From Kutzneria kofuensis (GTDB lineage Bacteria > Actinomycetota > Actinomycetes > Mycobacteriales > Pseudonocardiaceae), in assembly GCF_014203355.1 (NCBI RefSeq), contig NZ_JACHIR010000001.1:5086038-5150037 (forward strand): 64,000 bases of DNA. The letters run 5' to 3'. The translations under genes and the position numbers were made by a program. Numbering within the stretch: position 1 is the stretch's first letter; every line of letters begins with the position of its first letter. Under the pieces are notes generated by a model. It saw only the letters and a program-made list of their open reading frames with translations. It did not search any database and was not told the origin of the DNA. Shown here one piece after another: positions 19,681 through 27,484 of this stretch.

Positions 19681-20157
19681 TCAGCCGGCGATCGGAGCGA
19701 CGACGGCGCCGGTGAGCTCGGCCAGGGCGGCGGGAGTCAGCTCGACCTCCAGGCCCCGCCGGCCGGCGGAGCAGAAGACCGTGTCGAAACCCTGAGCCGA
19801 GGCGTCGATCACGACGGGCAGGCGCTTCTTCTGGCCCAGCGGCGAGATGCCGCCGGCGACGTAGCCGGTGGCCCGCTCGGCGGCGGCGACCTCGGCCATG
19901 CGGGCCTTCTTGCCCTTCAGGGCGGCGGCCAGCGCCTTCAGGTCCAGCTGACCGGTGACGGGGACGACGCCGACGGCCAGCTTGCCGTCGACCTCGGCGA
20001 CGAGGGTCTTGAACACCCGGGCGGCCTCGATGCCGAGGGCCTCGGCGGCCTCCAGGCCGTACGACTCGTGCCGGGGGTCGTGGTCGTAGCTGTGCAGCGT
20101 GTACGGCACCTTGCGCTTGGCCAGCAGCGCGGTCGCCGGGGTTCCCTGTCCCGCCAT
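19681..20157 (-). CDS. ybaK: Cys-tRNA(Pro) deacylase YbaK/EbsC
   Basis: A 158-residue trans-editing enzyme that hydrolyses mischarged Cys-tRNA(Pro). Features: start [23 protein letters not shown], then [19 protein letters not shown], the lysine-bearing [21 protein letters not shown], and [18 protein letters not shown] 20157 is supported by homology to the family N-terminus. It is convergent with the hydrolase gene and divergent from sigH. Confidence 0.93.
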   Translation of the reverse strand: MAGQGTPATALLAKRKVPYTLHSYDHDPRHESYGLEAAEALGIEAARVFKTLVAEVDGKLAVGVVPVTGQLDLKALAAALKGKKARMAEVAAAERATGYVAGGISPLGQKKRLPVVIDASAQGFDTVFCSAGRRGLEVELTPAALAELTGAVVAPIAG

Positions 20158-20189
20158 GGGAACAGACCCTATGACCCGGCTCTCACCCC

Positions 20190-20215
20190 GGAATGCGCAC
20201 GGGGGCGGTCGTGTT
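20190..20215 (+). promoter_or_regulatory. SigH/SigR-type promoter of sigH
   Basis: GGAAT (20190-20194), an 18-base spacer, then GTT (20213-20215). This matches the known SigR/SigH promoter consensus GGAAT-N18-GTT and predicts transcription from about 20222-20225, which would make sigH autoregulated. Confidence 0.82.
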
Positions 20216-20356
20216 GAACCCCACGTGGCTACTTCAAGCGCTGTGCTCGGCCGGTCCTCGGCCCGACGCGTATCCTCAGGGGCGAACGACACGCTTCCCA
20301 CCAGGGGAGCGTCGACAGCGTCCGCCCGGCTCGCCCGCCGGCGGGGAGGGAGCCAG

Positions 20357-20998
20357 GTGCCGGGTAGCTCCGCCCAGGTCAACGACAACAACACCGTCGA
20401 GCAGGAGACTGCCGAGCAGCGGGCCGCGCGCTTCGAGCGCGACGCCATGCCGCTGCTCGACCAGCTGTACTCGGCCGCGTTGCGGATGACCCGCAACCCC
20501 GCGGACGCCGAGGACCTGGTGCAGGAGACCTACTTGAAGGCTTACAGCGCCTTCGAGTCCTTCACCAGCGGGACGAACCTCAAGGCCTGGCTGTACCGCA
20601 TCCTGACGAACACCTACATCAACGGCTATCGACGCAAGCAGCGACAGCCGATCCAGACCTCCGCCGACGAGATCACCGACTGGCAGATCGCGGCCGCGGA
20701 GAGCCACACCTCCTCGGGCCTGCGCTCGGCCGAGGTGGAGGCGATGGACCGGCTCCCCGACGACGACGTCAAGCAGGCGTTGCAGCAGCTGCCCGAGGAG
20801 TTCCGCATCGCGGTCTACCTCGCCGACGTCGAGGGCTTCGCGTACAAGGAGATCGCCGAGATCATGGGCACCCCGATCGGGACCGTGATGTCCCGCCTGC
20901 ATCGCGGCCGCCGCCAGCTCAAGGACCTGCTCACCGACGTCGCCCGGGACCGTGGCTTCCTGCGCTCCTCCCGCGAGCGGGAGGTGACCGGGTCGTGA
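20357..20998 (+). CDS. sigH: ECF sigma factor SigH/SigR (thiol-oxidative and heat stress)
   Basis: A 213-residue group IV sigma factor. Region 2 is seen as [31 protein letters not shown] with the -10 recognition part [17 protein letters not shown]; region 4 has [23 protein letters not shown] and [18 protein letters not shown]. The rsrA anti-sigma gene follows with a 4-bp overlap, which identifies the redox-controlled SigR/SigH pair. GTG 20357 is preceded by GGGGAGGGAG at good spacing. The frame stays open to 20099, and an in-frame GTG at 20225 coincides with the predicted start of the SigH-dependent transcript, so a form with 44 extra residues is possible. Confidence 0.95.
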   Translation: MPGSSAQVNDNNTVEQETAEQRAARFERDAMPLLDQLYSAALRMTRNPADAEDLVQETYLKAYSAFESFTSGTNLKAWLYRILTNTYINGYRRKQRQPIQTSADEITDWQIAAAESHTSSGLRSAEVEAMDRLPDDDVKQALQQLPEEFRIAVYLADVEGFAYKEIAEIMGTPIGTVMSRLHRGRRQLKDLLTDVARDRGFLRSSREREVTGS

Positions 20999-21282
20999 GC
21001 GCCGACGAATCGCACGCCAACAAGGCCGGCTGCCGCGAGGTGCTCTCCGAGGTCTGGGCGTTCCTGGACAACGAGTGCGACCAGAAGCAGCGCGAGATCC
21101 TGCGCCAGCACCTCGACGAGTGCAGCCCGTGCCTGGAGCAGTACGGCATCGAGGAGCACCTGAAGATCCTGCTGGCCCGCAAGTGCGGTGGCGACCACGC
21201 CTCGGCCGAGTTCAAGGAGCGGCTGCGGGCGTGCATCAAGGAGAAGGTGCTCGAGCGGACGCAGGCCAAGGCCGAGCAGTAA
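20995..21282 (+). CDS. rsrA: Zinc-dependent redox anti-sigma factor (RsrA/RshA)
   Basis: A 95-residue ZAS-family anti-sigma factor that holds SigH inactive until its thiols are oxidised. It has the zinc motif H39-x3-C43-x2-C46 (HLDECSPC), with additional cysteines at 13 and 28, the N-terminal one being positioned for redox disulfide formation. It is cytoplasmic with no membrane segment. GTG 20995 overlaps the sigH stop by 4 bp. A strong terminator follows at 21300. Confidence 0.94.
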   Translation: MSADESHANKAGCREVLSEVWAFLDNECDQKQREILRQHLDECSPCLEQYGIEEHLKILLARKCGGDHASAEFKERLRACIKEKVLERTQAKAEQ

Positions 21283-21299
21283 CTCCAGCAGAACGTGCG

Positions 21300-21334
21300 A
21301 AGGCCCCGGTGACCGCAGGTCACCGGGGCCTTTT
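21300..21334 (+). terminator. Terminator of sigH-rsrA
   Basis: Perfect 15-bp stem (21300-21314 with 21318-21332), loop GCA, ending TTTT. It also lies just downstream of the convergent bL37 gene, so it may serve both. Confidence 0.92.
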
Positions 21335-21354
21335 GTCGCGCTCACGCACGGGTC

Positions 21355-21429
21355 TCAGGCGTTGGGCCGCTTCCCGTGGTTGGCGCCGCCCTTCTTGCGG
21401 TCGCGGCGCTTGCGGGCACGCTTGGACAT
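21355..21429 (-). CDS. 50S ribosomal protein bL37 (24 residues)
   Basis: A 24-codon gene starting MSKRARKRRDRKKG and ending ANHGKRPNA. This matches the very small, basic, actinobacteria-specific large-subunit protein bL37 found in mycobacterial ribosome structures. ATG 21429 has a good ribosome site (AGGAGA about 7 bases upstream on the minus strand). It is easily missed because of its length. It is convergent with rsrA and shares the terminator region at 21300-21334. Confidence 0.9.
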   Translation of the reverse strand: MSKRARKRRDRKKGGANHGKRPNA

Positions 21430-21541
21430 AGCTGTCTCCTGAATCTTCGGCCAGACGTCTGTCCCCCGATTGTCGCACGTCCCGAGCGCGCTCCCGAATC
21501 CGTGGTTCCATAGCGGGGAGCGGCGTCGAGAGGGGTCGGGC

Positions 21542-21757
21542 ATGACCGAGGAGATCCGGGCCGAGATGGTGGCCAACGTGAGCAAGGTCGTGGCCAAGGA
21601 GGGCGACGCCGTCGCGGACGGGGCGGAGATCGTCATCCTGGAGTCGATGAAGATGGAGATCCCCGCGGTCGCCCACCACGCCGGCCGGGTGACCAAGGTC
21701 GCGGTCGCTGAGGGTGACGTCGTGCAGGAAGGCGACCTCATCGCCGTCGTCGAGTAA
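21542..21757 (+). CDS. Biotin/lipoyl carrier protein (TB7.3-like)
   Basis: A 71-residue single-domain biotinyl carrier. The modification motif is ESMKMEIP with the lysine in MKM, set between two beta-strand halves (AEMVANVSKVVAKEGDAV and GRVTKVAVAEGDVVQEGD). It resembles M. tuberculosis TB7.3 in length and in its position next to pdtaS and sigH-rsrA. Which carboxylase it serves is not shown here. ATG 21542 is the only sensible start. Confidence 0.9.
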   Translation: MTEEIRAEMVANVSKVVAKEGDAVADGAEIVILESMKMEIPAVAHHAGRVTKVAVAEGDVVQEGDLIAVVE

Positions 21758-21767
21758 CCCGACCGAC

Positions 21768-21773
21768 TAGCGT
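21768..21773 (+). promoter_or_regulatory. -10 element for leaderless pdtaS
   Basis: TAGCGT, followed by exactly seven bases and then the GTG start of pdtaS at 21781. The spacing suggests that transcription starts at the G of the start codon. Confidence 0.5.
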
Positions 21774-21780
21774 CGGTGCC

Positions 21781-23274
21781 GTGTCCACACTCACCGACCT
21801 GCTCGCCGAGCACACCGGCCTGCCCGGCGCCGCCGTCGACCACCTGCAGATGGTGGCCGCCGAGTGGCAACTGCTGTCGGACCTGGCCTTCGCCGACTTC
21901 GTCCTGTGGGTGCCGCTGGACGACGCCCAGGACCCGGACGGCAAGTTCCTCTGCGTAGCGCAGGCCAGGCCGACGACGGGGCCGACCGCCCACCCCGACG
22001 ACATGGTGGGCAGCACCGTCACCGCGGACGACCACCCGCAGCTGCGCCGCGCCCTGGTCGAGGGCCGGATCTGCCGCGAGGAGGACCCGCGCTGGCACCT
22101 GGGCGTGCCGGTCCGTCGGGAGACCATCCCGGTCCGCTTCAACGGCGACACGATCGCGGTGCTGTCCCGGGACACCAACCTGGCGGTGCCGCGGGTGCCG
22201 AGTCCGCTGGAGATCGCCTACCTCGGCAGCGCCGCCGACCTGTGCCAGATGATCTCGGACGGCACCTTCCCGGCCATCGAGCCGTCCGCGGACGTGCACA
22301 CCAGCCCCCGCGTCGGCGACGGGCTGATCCGCATCGACAGCTCCGGCGCGGTGGTGTTCGCCAGCCCCAACGCGCTGTCGGCGTACCACCGGATGGGCCA
22401 CGCCGCCGACCTGGTCGGCGTGCACCTGGCCCCGCTGACCAGGTCGCTGGTGGCCGATCCGTTCGACGCGACGGAGGTCGCGCAGCGGATCCGGACCGCG
22501 CTGGACGGCAACCCGAGCATGCGCATCGAGGCGGAGTCCCGTCGCGGCGCGGCCGTGCTGTTCCGGGCGCTGCCGCTGCGGCCGCTGGGCAAGGCAGCCG
22601 GCGCGCTGGTGCTGGTTCGCGACGTCACGGAGGTGAAGCGCCGGGACCGGGCGCTGCTGTCCAAGGACGCCACGATCCGCGAGATCCACCACCGCGTGAA
22701 GAACAACCTGCAAACCGTCGCGGCGCTGCTGCGGCTGCAGGCCCGGCGTACGAACAACGCCGAGGCCCGGGACGTGCTCCAGGAGTCGGTGCGCCGGGTG
22801 ACCTCGATCGCGCTCGTGCACGAGACGCTGTCGATGTCGGTGGACGAGCGGGCCAACCTGGACGACGTGCTGGACCAGGTGTTCCCGATGCTGTCGGACG
22901 TGGCGACCGCGGAGACCGGCATTGCCGTCCGCAAGGAGGGCAAGCTCGGCGTGGTGTCGGCGGAACTGGCGACGCCGCTGGTCATGGTGCTCACCGAGCT
23001 CGTGCAGAACGCTCTGGAGCACGCCTATCCGGCCGGCGACTCCGGCGAGGTCGTGGTGCGCGCCGAGCGGTCCGCCAAGTACCTGGACGTCGTGGTGTCC
23101 GACGAGGGCAGGGGCCTGCCGCCCGGCTTCTCCCTGGAGCGCACCGAGCGGCTGGGCCTGCAGATCGTGCGCACGCTGGTGGAGTCGGAGTTGCGCGGCT
23201 CGCTGTCGCTGCGCCGGCGCGACCAGCGGGGAACCGAGGCGGTGCTGCGGGTGCCCCTGCGGCGCAGCCGCTAG
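21781..23274 (+). CDS. pdtaS: Cytosolic sensor histidine kinase PdtaS
   Basis: A 497-residue two-component kinase of the HisKA_2/HWE-like type, resembling Rv3220c. In mycobacteria PdtaS phosphorylates the ANTAR antiterminator PdtaR. N-terminal GAF-like region (about 1-150), a PAS region (about 180-290), then the phosphoacceptor EIHHRVKNNLQTVAALLRLQ (about 300) and a HATPase domain with ELVQNALEHAYP and VSDEGRGLPPGF. No transmembrane segments are seen. GTG 21781 fits both the family start and a leaderless transcript. The last codons fall in a short tandem repeat. No pdtaR is in the window. Confidence 0.92.
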   Translation: MSTLTDLLAEHTGLPGAAVDHLQMVAAEWQLLSDLAFADFVLWVPLDDAQDPDGKFLCVAQARPTTGPTAHPDDMVGSTVTADDHPQLRRALVEGRICREEDPRWHLGVPVRRETIPVRFNGDTIAVLSRDTNLAVPRVPSPLEIAYLGSAADLCQMISDGTFPAIEPSADVHTSPRVGDGLIRIDSSGAVVFASPNALSAYHRMGHAADLVGVHLAPLTRSLVADPFDATEVAQRIRTALDGNPSMRIEAESRRGAAVLFRALPLRPLGKAAGALVLVRDVTEVKRRDRALLSKDATIREIHHRVKNNLQTVAALLRLQARRTNNAEARDVLQESVRRVTSIALVHETLSMSVDERANLDDVLDQVFPMLSDVATAETGIAVRKEGKLGVVSAELATPLVMVLTELVQNALEHAYPAGDSGEVVVRAERSAKYLDVVVSDEGRGLPPGFSLERTERLGLQIVRTLVESELRGSLSLRRRDQRGTEAVLRVPLRRSR

Positions 23275-23312
23275 ATCCAGCACCGCGGCGCAGCCGCTAG
23301 GTCGTGCACCGT
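23261..23312 (+). repeat. 26-bp tandem duplication at the 3' end of pdtaS
   Basis: Two copies (23261-23286 and 23287-23312) share the first 14 bases, GGCGCAGCCGCTAG, and most of the rest; a degenerate third piece is seen around 23329. The first copy contains the last pdtaS codons and its TAG stop, and the second repeats that stop downstream. Confidence 0.7.
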
Positions 23313-23362
23313 GGCTGATCCGGCACTGCGGCGTAGTCGATGAGTTTAATCGTGAAAACGTA

Positions 23363-23403
23363 CAAGGGGCCCGGAACCTCGGGGGAAGGTTCCAGGCCCC
23401 TTG
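23363..23403 (-). terminator. Terminator between pdtaS and whiB1
   Basis: 17-base arms (23363-23379 and 23387-23403) with a single mismatch and a 7-base loop. On the minus strand it lies 33 bases after the whiB1 stop; it can serve the convergent pdtaS as well. Confidence 0.75.
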
Positions 23404-23435
23404 CGCGATGAGAAATTGAAAAAGAAATGCTCTCG

Positions 23436-23690
23436 TCAGGCGTTGCTACGAGCGCGGGTACGAGCGTTGCGACGCTTCAGCGCACGCCTCTCGTCCTCGC
23501 TCATCCCGCCCCACACGCCGGCGTCCTGCCCGCTCTCCAGTGCCCACGACAGGCAACCGGACACCACCGGGCAGCGGCGGCAGACGGTCTTCGCCTCGGC
23601 GATCTGCAGCAACGCCGGACCGCTGTTCCCAACGGGGAAGAACAGCTCGGGGTCCTCGTCACGGCAGGCCGCGCGGTGGCGCCAGTCCAT
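23436..23690 (-). CDS. whiB1: WhiB1, iron-sulfur transcription regulator
   Basis: An 84-residue Wbl protein carrying a 4Fe-4S cluster that reacts with nitric oxide in mycobacteria and binds the housekeeping sigma factor. Cysteines are at 9, 37, 40 and 46 (C..CRRCPVVSGC). The GVWGG turn is followed by a basic tail (RRALKRRNARTRARS). Start MDWRHRAAC. Position next to pdtaS and the lipid kinase matches Rv3219. Its 250-bp upstream region holds a CRP-like palindrome at 23805. Confidence 0.95.
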   Translation of the reverse strand: MDWRHRAACRDEDPELFFPVGNSGPALLQIAEAKTVCRRCPVVSGCLSWALESGQDAGVWGGMSEDERRALKRRNARTRARSNA

Positions 23691-23804
23691 TTCTCTAGCT
23701 CCTCGCTAAGCGCGCTACGAGCGCGCTGTTGTCGTCAGCGGTCGTCGGGGTGCTTGTGAATGCTTTCACGAACTTCGGGGATGTCAAGAGGTCGGCTCCG
23801 ACTC

Positions 23805-23820
23805 GGTGAGAGAACTCACC
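23805..23820 (-). promoter_or_regulatory. CRP-like site upstream of whiB1
   Basis: GGTGAGAGAACTCACC is a perfect palindrome with GTGA-N6-TCAC spacing, about 115 bp upstream of the whiB1 start. The cAMP receptor protein is known to regulate whiB1 in M. tuberculosis from sites of this kind. Confidence 0.55.
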
Positions 23821-23941
23821 CGATAGATCGGCGTGCTCGACCCCTGGTTCCGGTCCGTGACCAGCCATGATGCCGGAAGCCACAGCTTCGCAACCAGCAT
23901 ATTACGCTCCGGTCACGAACGCAGCGCGAAGCCTGGGGCTC

Positions 23942-24871
23942 TCAGACCGCGACCCGCAGCGCCTTCGGCACTGACGTGAACTTTACCTGACGGTGTTCAC
24001 CCAGGTCGTCGCCGTCCACCTGAAGCCGCACCGGCCGCTCGGCGGTCACCCTGACCTCGTCAACATCGTCGAGCCGCAGCAAATTCCCCCCGGAGGGTGG
24101 TCCCAGCGGCAGCAGGATCTGCGACAGCGTGCGCGCGATGGTCGGCGGGGCCAGGCTGCGCAGCGCGAACAGGCCCAGGCCGCCGTCGAACGAGCAGTCC
24201 GGATTCATGTGGATGGGCTTGGCGCCCAGATAGGTCCACGGATCGGTGTTGGAGACGAAGGCCAGCCGGGTCTTCTCCCGGGTGCCGTCCGGCAGCTCGA
24301 CCAGCAGGTCCGTGGCCGTGAGCATCTGCTTGACGTAGTTGGCCAGCGCGATCGACGCGTACAGCAGCGGGCTGGCGGTCTTGTCGCGGCGGCGCTCGAC
24401 CTCGGCCACCACATCGGCGTCCCAGCCCAGGCCGGCGTTGAACGTGAACCAGCGGCTGTCGCTGTCGGCCGGCTCGACCAGGCCCAGCCCGACCTGGCGG
24501 CGGCTGCCCGACTCGATCGCCACCAGCAGCCGGTGGGTCGCCTCCACCGGGTCCCTCGGCAGTCCCAGCGCCCGGGCGAACACGTTCGCCGAGCCGCCGG
24601 GCACCACGCCCAGCGCGGGCGTGTCCACCGGGTCCGGACACTTCGCCAGCAGGCCGTTGACCACCTCGTTGACGGTGCCGTCACCACCGTGGGCGACCAC
24701 CAGGTCGATCCCGTCGGCCACCGCGCGCGCGGCGGCGTCGGCCGCGTGCCCTCGGTAGCTGGTCTCCACGATCTCCAGCTGCACGTCGCTGGCCAGCGCG
24801 TGGGCCAGCACGTCCCGGCCGGCGGCGGAGGTCGCCGTCGCCTGTGGGTTGACCACGAGAAGGGCACGCAC
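23942..24871 (-). CDS. Diacylglycerol/lipid kinase family protein
   Basis: A 309-residue DagK/YegS-type lipid kinase. The N-terminal nucleotide-binding part has VVNPQATATS, the glycine-rich VAHGGDGTVNEV and GVVPGGSANVFARALGLP; the C-terminal beta-rich domain contains NPDCSFDGGLGLFA. It probably phosphorylates diacylglycerol or a polyprenyl-type lipid; the substrate is not determinable. GTG 24871 is chosen: it fits the family N-terminus and sits six bases after a minus-strand TACTCT (-10), suggesting a leaderless mRNA. Context matches Rv3218 beside whiB1. Confidence 0.88.
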   Translation of the reverse strand: MRALLVVNPQATATSAAGRDVLAHALASDVQLEIVETSYRGHAADAAARAVADGIDLVVAHGGDGTVNEVVNGLLAKCPDPVDTPALGVVPGGSANVFARALGLPRDPVEATHRLLVAIESGSRRQVGLGLVEPADSDSRWFTFNAGLGWDADVVAEVERRRDKTASPLLYASIALANYVKQMLTATDLLVELPDGTREKTRLAFVSNTDPWTYLGAKPIHMNPDCSFDGGLGLFALRSLAPPTIARTLSQILLPLGPPSGGNLLRLDDVDEVRVTAERPVRLQVDGDDLGEHRQVKFTSVPKALRVAV

Positions 24872-25148
24872 CCCAGCAGAGTAGGACAGACCGTGACCAA
24901 CGACCGGCCGTCCATCCCCGTACGGGTGGCTGTGGCTCATCGAAAGTGAGGGAGGTCTCCTTCCGTACCCGACGCTCCGGTTCCTTCGCGTTGCCAGCGA
25001 GTGCACCCAGACGACCCGTCTGCTCGACGACAACACCCGAATCCTCCCCCCTGCGTCGGCGCCGCGGGACCGGCCGTCCGGGTGGCCTACGATCGGGTCT
25101 GCGCACGGATCGTGATGTGCGCTGGTAGCAGGTCGAGGAAGGTGTCCG
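24872..25148. other. Intergenic region between lipid kinase and membrane protein
   Basis: 277 bp holding a minus-strand -10 element (TACTCT, 24883-24878) for the lipid kinase, a 10-bp palindrome CCCGTACGGG (24917-24926) and TACGAT at about 25087 as a possible -10 for the plus-strand gene. Nothing else is supported. Confidence 0.4.
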
Positions 25149-25556
25149 TTGTCACGCGAAATCGCCGCTCCCGGACCCGTTCGCGCCGCCGGCGCGCTGG
25201 TCGCCGTCCAGGGCGCCGCCGCGCTCGTGGTCGCGGTGATCACCCTGGTGCTCGGCCTGTCCGGCGGCGCCCCCGCCCTCGTCGCGTTCGGTGAGGCCGG
25301 CGTCTACCTGGTGATCGCCGCCGCGTTCCTGGCGCCCGGCGTGCTGCTGTGGCGCGGTGTCCGTGGCGCCCGCAACGGCGCGGTGTTCCTGCAGCTGCTG
25401 GTGCTGGGCGGCATCTGGTGGGGATTCGACCCCATCGACTCGATCCTGGTGGACGTCCTGTTCACCGCCTACTGCCTCGCGGTGCTCGTCCTGCTGCTCT
25501 TCCTCGCCTCCTCGCGGGAGTGGGCGATGGGGCTCAAGGAGGACCAGGCCGGCTGA
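25149..25556 (+). CDS. Small integral membrane protein
   Basis: A 135-residue protein with four hydrophobic segments (about residues 12-37, 45-66, 75-93 and 101-120) and a charged C-terminus (SREWAMGLKEDQAG). It sits where Rv3217c lies in M. tuberculosis. The function is unknown. The start is a TTG at 25149, supported by AGGAAGGTG just upstream; no ATG or GTG in frame would keep the first membrane segment. Confidence 0.75.
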   Translation: MSREIAAPGPVRAAGALVAVQGAAALVVAVITLVLGLSGGAPALVAFGEAGVYLVIAAAFLAPGVLLWRGVRGARNGAVFLQLLVLGGIWWGFDPIDSILVDVLFTAYCLAVLVLLLFLASSREWAMGLKEDQAG

Positions 25557-25615
25557 GACGCGCGTTCGGTCCGGTCGCCACCCTCGGGGCTGCCGGCGTC
25601 GGTCGTCGCGCTGGT

Positions 25616-25641
25616 GGCGAACGTGGCGTGCCCCGTTCGCC
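25616..25641. terminator. Hairpin between convergent genes
   Basis: 8-bp arms GGCGAACG and CGTTCGCC with a 10-base loop, between the membrane protein stop and the GNAT stop. No T-tract. Confidence 0.4.
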
Positions 25642-25658
25642 GACCCGGACCCGTGCTT

Positions 25659-26138
25659 CTAGCCCTCGGCGCGGGCCGCGGCCTTGGCCAGCGGCTCGTC
25701 GGCCAGGCGGTAGCGGTACCAGTCGGTGACCCTGGCCGCGCCCATCGCCTCGTAGAACTCGATCGCCGGCTGGTTCCAGTCCAGCACCGACCACTCGAAC
25801 CGACCGAGGCCGCGGTCGGCGCATTCCTTGGCCAGCGCCAGGAACAGTGCCCGGCCGAGGCCGCTGCCGCGGTGCTCCGGGCGCACGTACAGGTCCTCGA
25901 GGTAGATGCCGTGCGTGCCGGTCCAGGTGGAGAAGCTGAGGAACCACAAGGACATTCCGACGACCTCGCCGTCCACCTCGGCCACGTGGCCGTACAGGGC
26001 GGGCGAGGGGCCGAACAGGGCGGCGTGCAGCTGCTCGGCCGTCAGATGGCATTCCTGCGGCGCCCGCTCGTACTCGGCCAGGTCGTGCACGAGCCGCACG
26101 ACCGCGTCGACATCGGACTCGCGGACGCCGCGGATCAT
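25659..26138 (-). CDS. GNAT family N-acetyltransferase (diamine-acetyltransferase-like)
   Basis: A 159-residue acetyltransferase. The acetyl-CoA loop is VRPEHRGSGLGRALF, preceded by IYLEDLYV, and the C-terminal part WSVLDWNQPAIEFYEAMGA resembles the spermidine/spermine (SSAT) group, so a polyamine or diamine substrate is possible. Its ATG overlaps the stop of the upstream phosphatase gene (TGATG), so the two are coupled. Position matches Rv3216. Confidence 0.87.
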   Translation of the reverse strand: MIRGVRESDVDAVVRLVHDLAEYERAPQECHLTAEQLHAALFGPSPALYGHVAEVDGEVVGMSLWFLSFSTWTGTHGIYLEDLYVRPEHRGSGLGRALFLALAKECADRGLGRFEWSVLDWNQPAIEFYEAMGAARVTDWYRYRLADEPLAKAAARAEG

Positions 26139-26734
26139 CAGATCTCCCCCAGCGGTGGCACGTTCAGGCGGCGGATCTGCGCCTGGCCTCGCTCGTCACC
26201 CAACACCGAGATGCCCGCCGGGTCCAACCCGATTCGCACGCCGGCGGCCGGGTCCAGGCCCAGCCAGCGGACCACCAGCACGCGGCTGAAGTGGCCGTGG
26301 CCGATCAGCACCACGTCGCCGCGGTCCAGCTCCTTGCGGGCCCGGGCCAGCACCGCGTCCGCGCGGTCGCCGACCTCCTTGGCCGTCTCGCCGCCCGGGA
26401 TCTCGTGCGTCCACACCGTCCAGTCCGGCGCGGACTCGCGGATCTGTTCCGTGGTCAGGCCCTCGTAGTCGCCGTAGTCCCACTCGGCCAGGTCCTCGGT
26501 CACCTCGTCCACCGCCAGGCCGGCCAGCTGCGCCGTGCGGCCGGCGCGCGTGCGCGGGCTGGCGAGGACGAGTCTTGGGGGGACGGTGGTGCCGCGCAGT
26601 TCGGCCAGTACGGCGCCGGCCTTTCGGGCCTGTTGCTCGCCGTGGGCCGTGAGCGGGACGTCCGTGCGACCGGTGTGCTGGCCGGTCAGCGACCACTCGG
26701 TTTCCCCGTGCCTGATGACGTACACGTCTGCCAC
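26138..26734 (-). CDS. Histidine phosphatase family protein
   Basis: A 198-residue phosphoglycerate-mutase-like phosphatase. The catalytic motif is VIRHGETEWSLTGQHTGRTDVPL with the second arginine in ASPRTRAGRTA and the second histidine in LIGHGHFSRVL. It resembles the Rv3214 (gpm2) acid phosphatase in position. GTG 26734 is seven bases after a minus-strand TACGAT, so the mRNA is probably leaderless. It overlaps the GNAT gene downstream by one base. Confidence 0.9.
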   Translation of the reverse strand: MADVYVIRHGETEWSLTGQHTGRTDVPLTAHGEQQARKAGAVLAELRGTTVPPRLVLASPRTRAGRTAQLAGLAVDEVTEDLAEWDYGDYEGLTTEQIRESAPDWTVWTHEIPGGETAKEVGDRADAVLARARKELDRGDVVLIGHGHFSRVLVVRWLGLDPAAGVRIGLDPAGISVLGDERGQAQIRRLNVPPLGEI

Positions 26735-26828
26735 CCAGCGGATCGTAGCCCCGCGCCGCCGCCGCAGCGGGTCCTGTGACCCATCGCACTGCGTCGAACA
26801 GGCGATCGAACAATGAGCCTGGATGAGG

Positions 26829-26834
26829 TAAAAT
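26829..26834 (+). promoter_or_regulatory. Promoter of the unknown gene at 26861
   Basis: TAAAAT as -10, with TCGAAC 17 bases upstream as a weak -35. The TCGAACA heptamer occurs twice, at 26794-26800 and 26806-26812. The stretch is unusually A/T-rich for this DNA. Confidence 0.5.
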
Positions 26835-26860
26835 TTGGAGGTAGTCCAGGGGAGAGGACG

Positions 26861-27484
26861 GTGTCGTCGGTGCGTCATCCAAAACTCGGTGTTGTGGTGG
26901 ACTTCGCCAACTGCCTGCCCGGCTCGCAGACCAGGATCGTGTCCGACCAACGGCGGATGTACCTCGACGAGGGACGGCAGCCGTGGGCGTACTACGGGCC
27001 GATGGTCGCGGCCATCCGCCGGGCCCTGGCCGATCCGTCGCCCGAGGCCGCGCTGGAACTGGCCGTCGCCAAGGTCGAGGATTCCGCCAAGCACGCGCAC
27101 TTCGTCGAGCTGCAGAAGGGTTTCCTGCGCTGGCACGAGGGTTTCGCCGGCAGTCTCGTGCCCGTCGGCACCGGCACCTGGGTCGGCTCCGACGCCGTCT
27201 TCGACGTCGCGCCGCAGCTCGGCCTCCGGCCCGCCAAGGGCCCCAAACTCGCCGTCCAGCTCTACATGAAGGAACCCGAGCTGCGTCCCGACGCCGCCGC
27301 CGTCCCGCTGCACATGATGCGGTCCGTCATGGACCAGGTCCTCCCCGACGGCGTCCCCGCGATTTTCGACGTACGGCGCGGAAAACTCCTGTTGCCCTCC
27401 CGCCGTCGCAGCGACAAGCGCCTCGACGCCGACGTCGCCGGCGTCGTCGCCCACTGGTCCGCGATCTGGCGCGCCATCGCCTGA
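26861..27484 (+). CDS. Conserved-looking hypothetical protein
   Basis: A protein of about 207 residues that I do not recognise. The N-terminal part (VRHPKLGVVVDFANCLPGSQ) is followed by a helical region rich in alanine and acidic residues (LADPSPEAALELAVAKVEDSAKHAHFVELQKG) and a beta-rich C-terminal half ending in a basic stretch and VVAHWSAIWRAIA. No signal peptide or membrane segment. I chose GTG 26861 because GGGGAGAGG lies just upstream; an ATG at 26813 would sit before the predicted promoter. It ends one base before the convergent lipoprotein gene. Confidence 0.7.
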   Translation: MSSVRHPKLGVVVDFANCLPGSQTRIVSDQRRMYLDEGRQPWAYYGPMVAAIRRALADPSPEAALELAVAKVEDSAKHAHFVELQKGFLRWHEGFAGSLVPVGTGTWVGSDAVFDVAPQLGLRPAKGPKLAVQLYMKEPELRPDAAAVPLHMMRSVMDQVLPDGVPAIFDVRRGKLLLPSRRRSDKRLDADVAGVVAHWSAIWRAIA

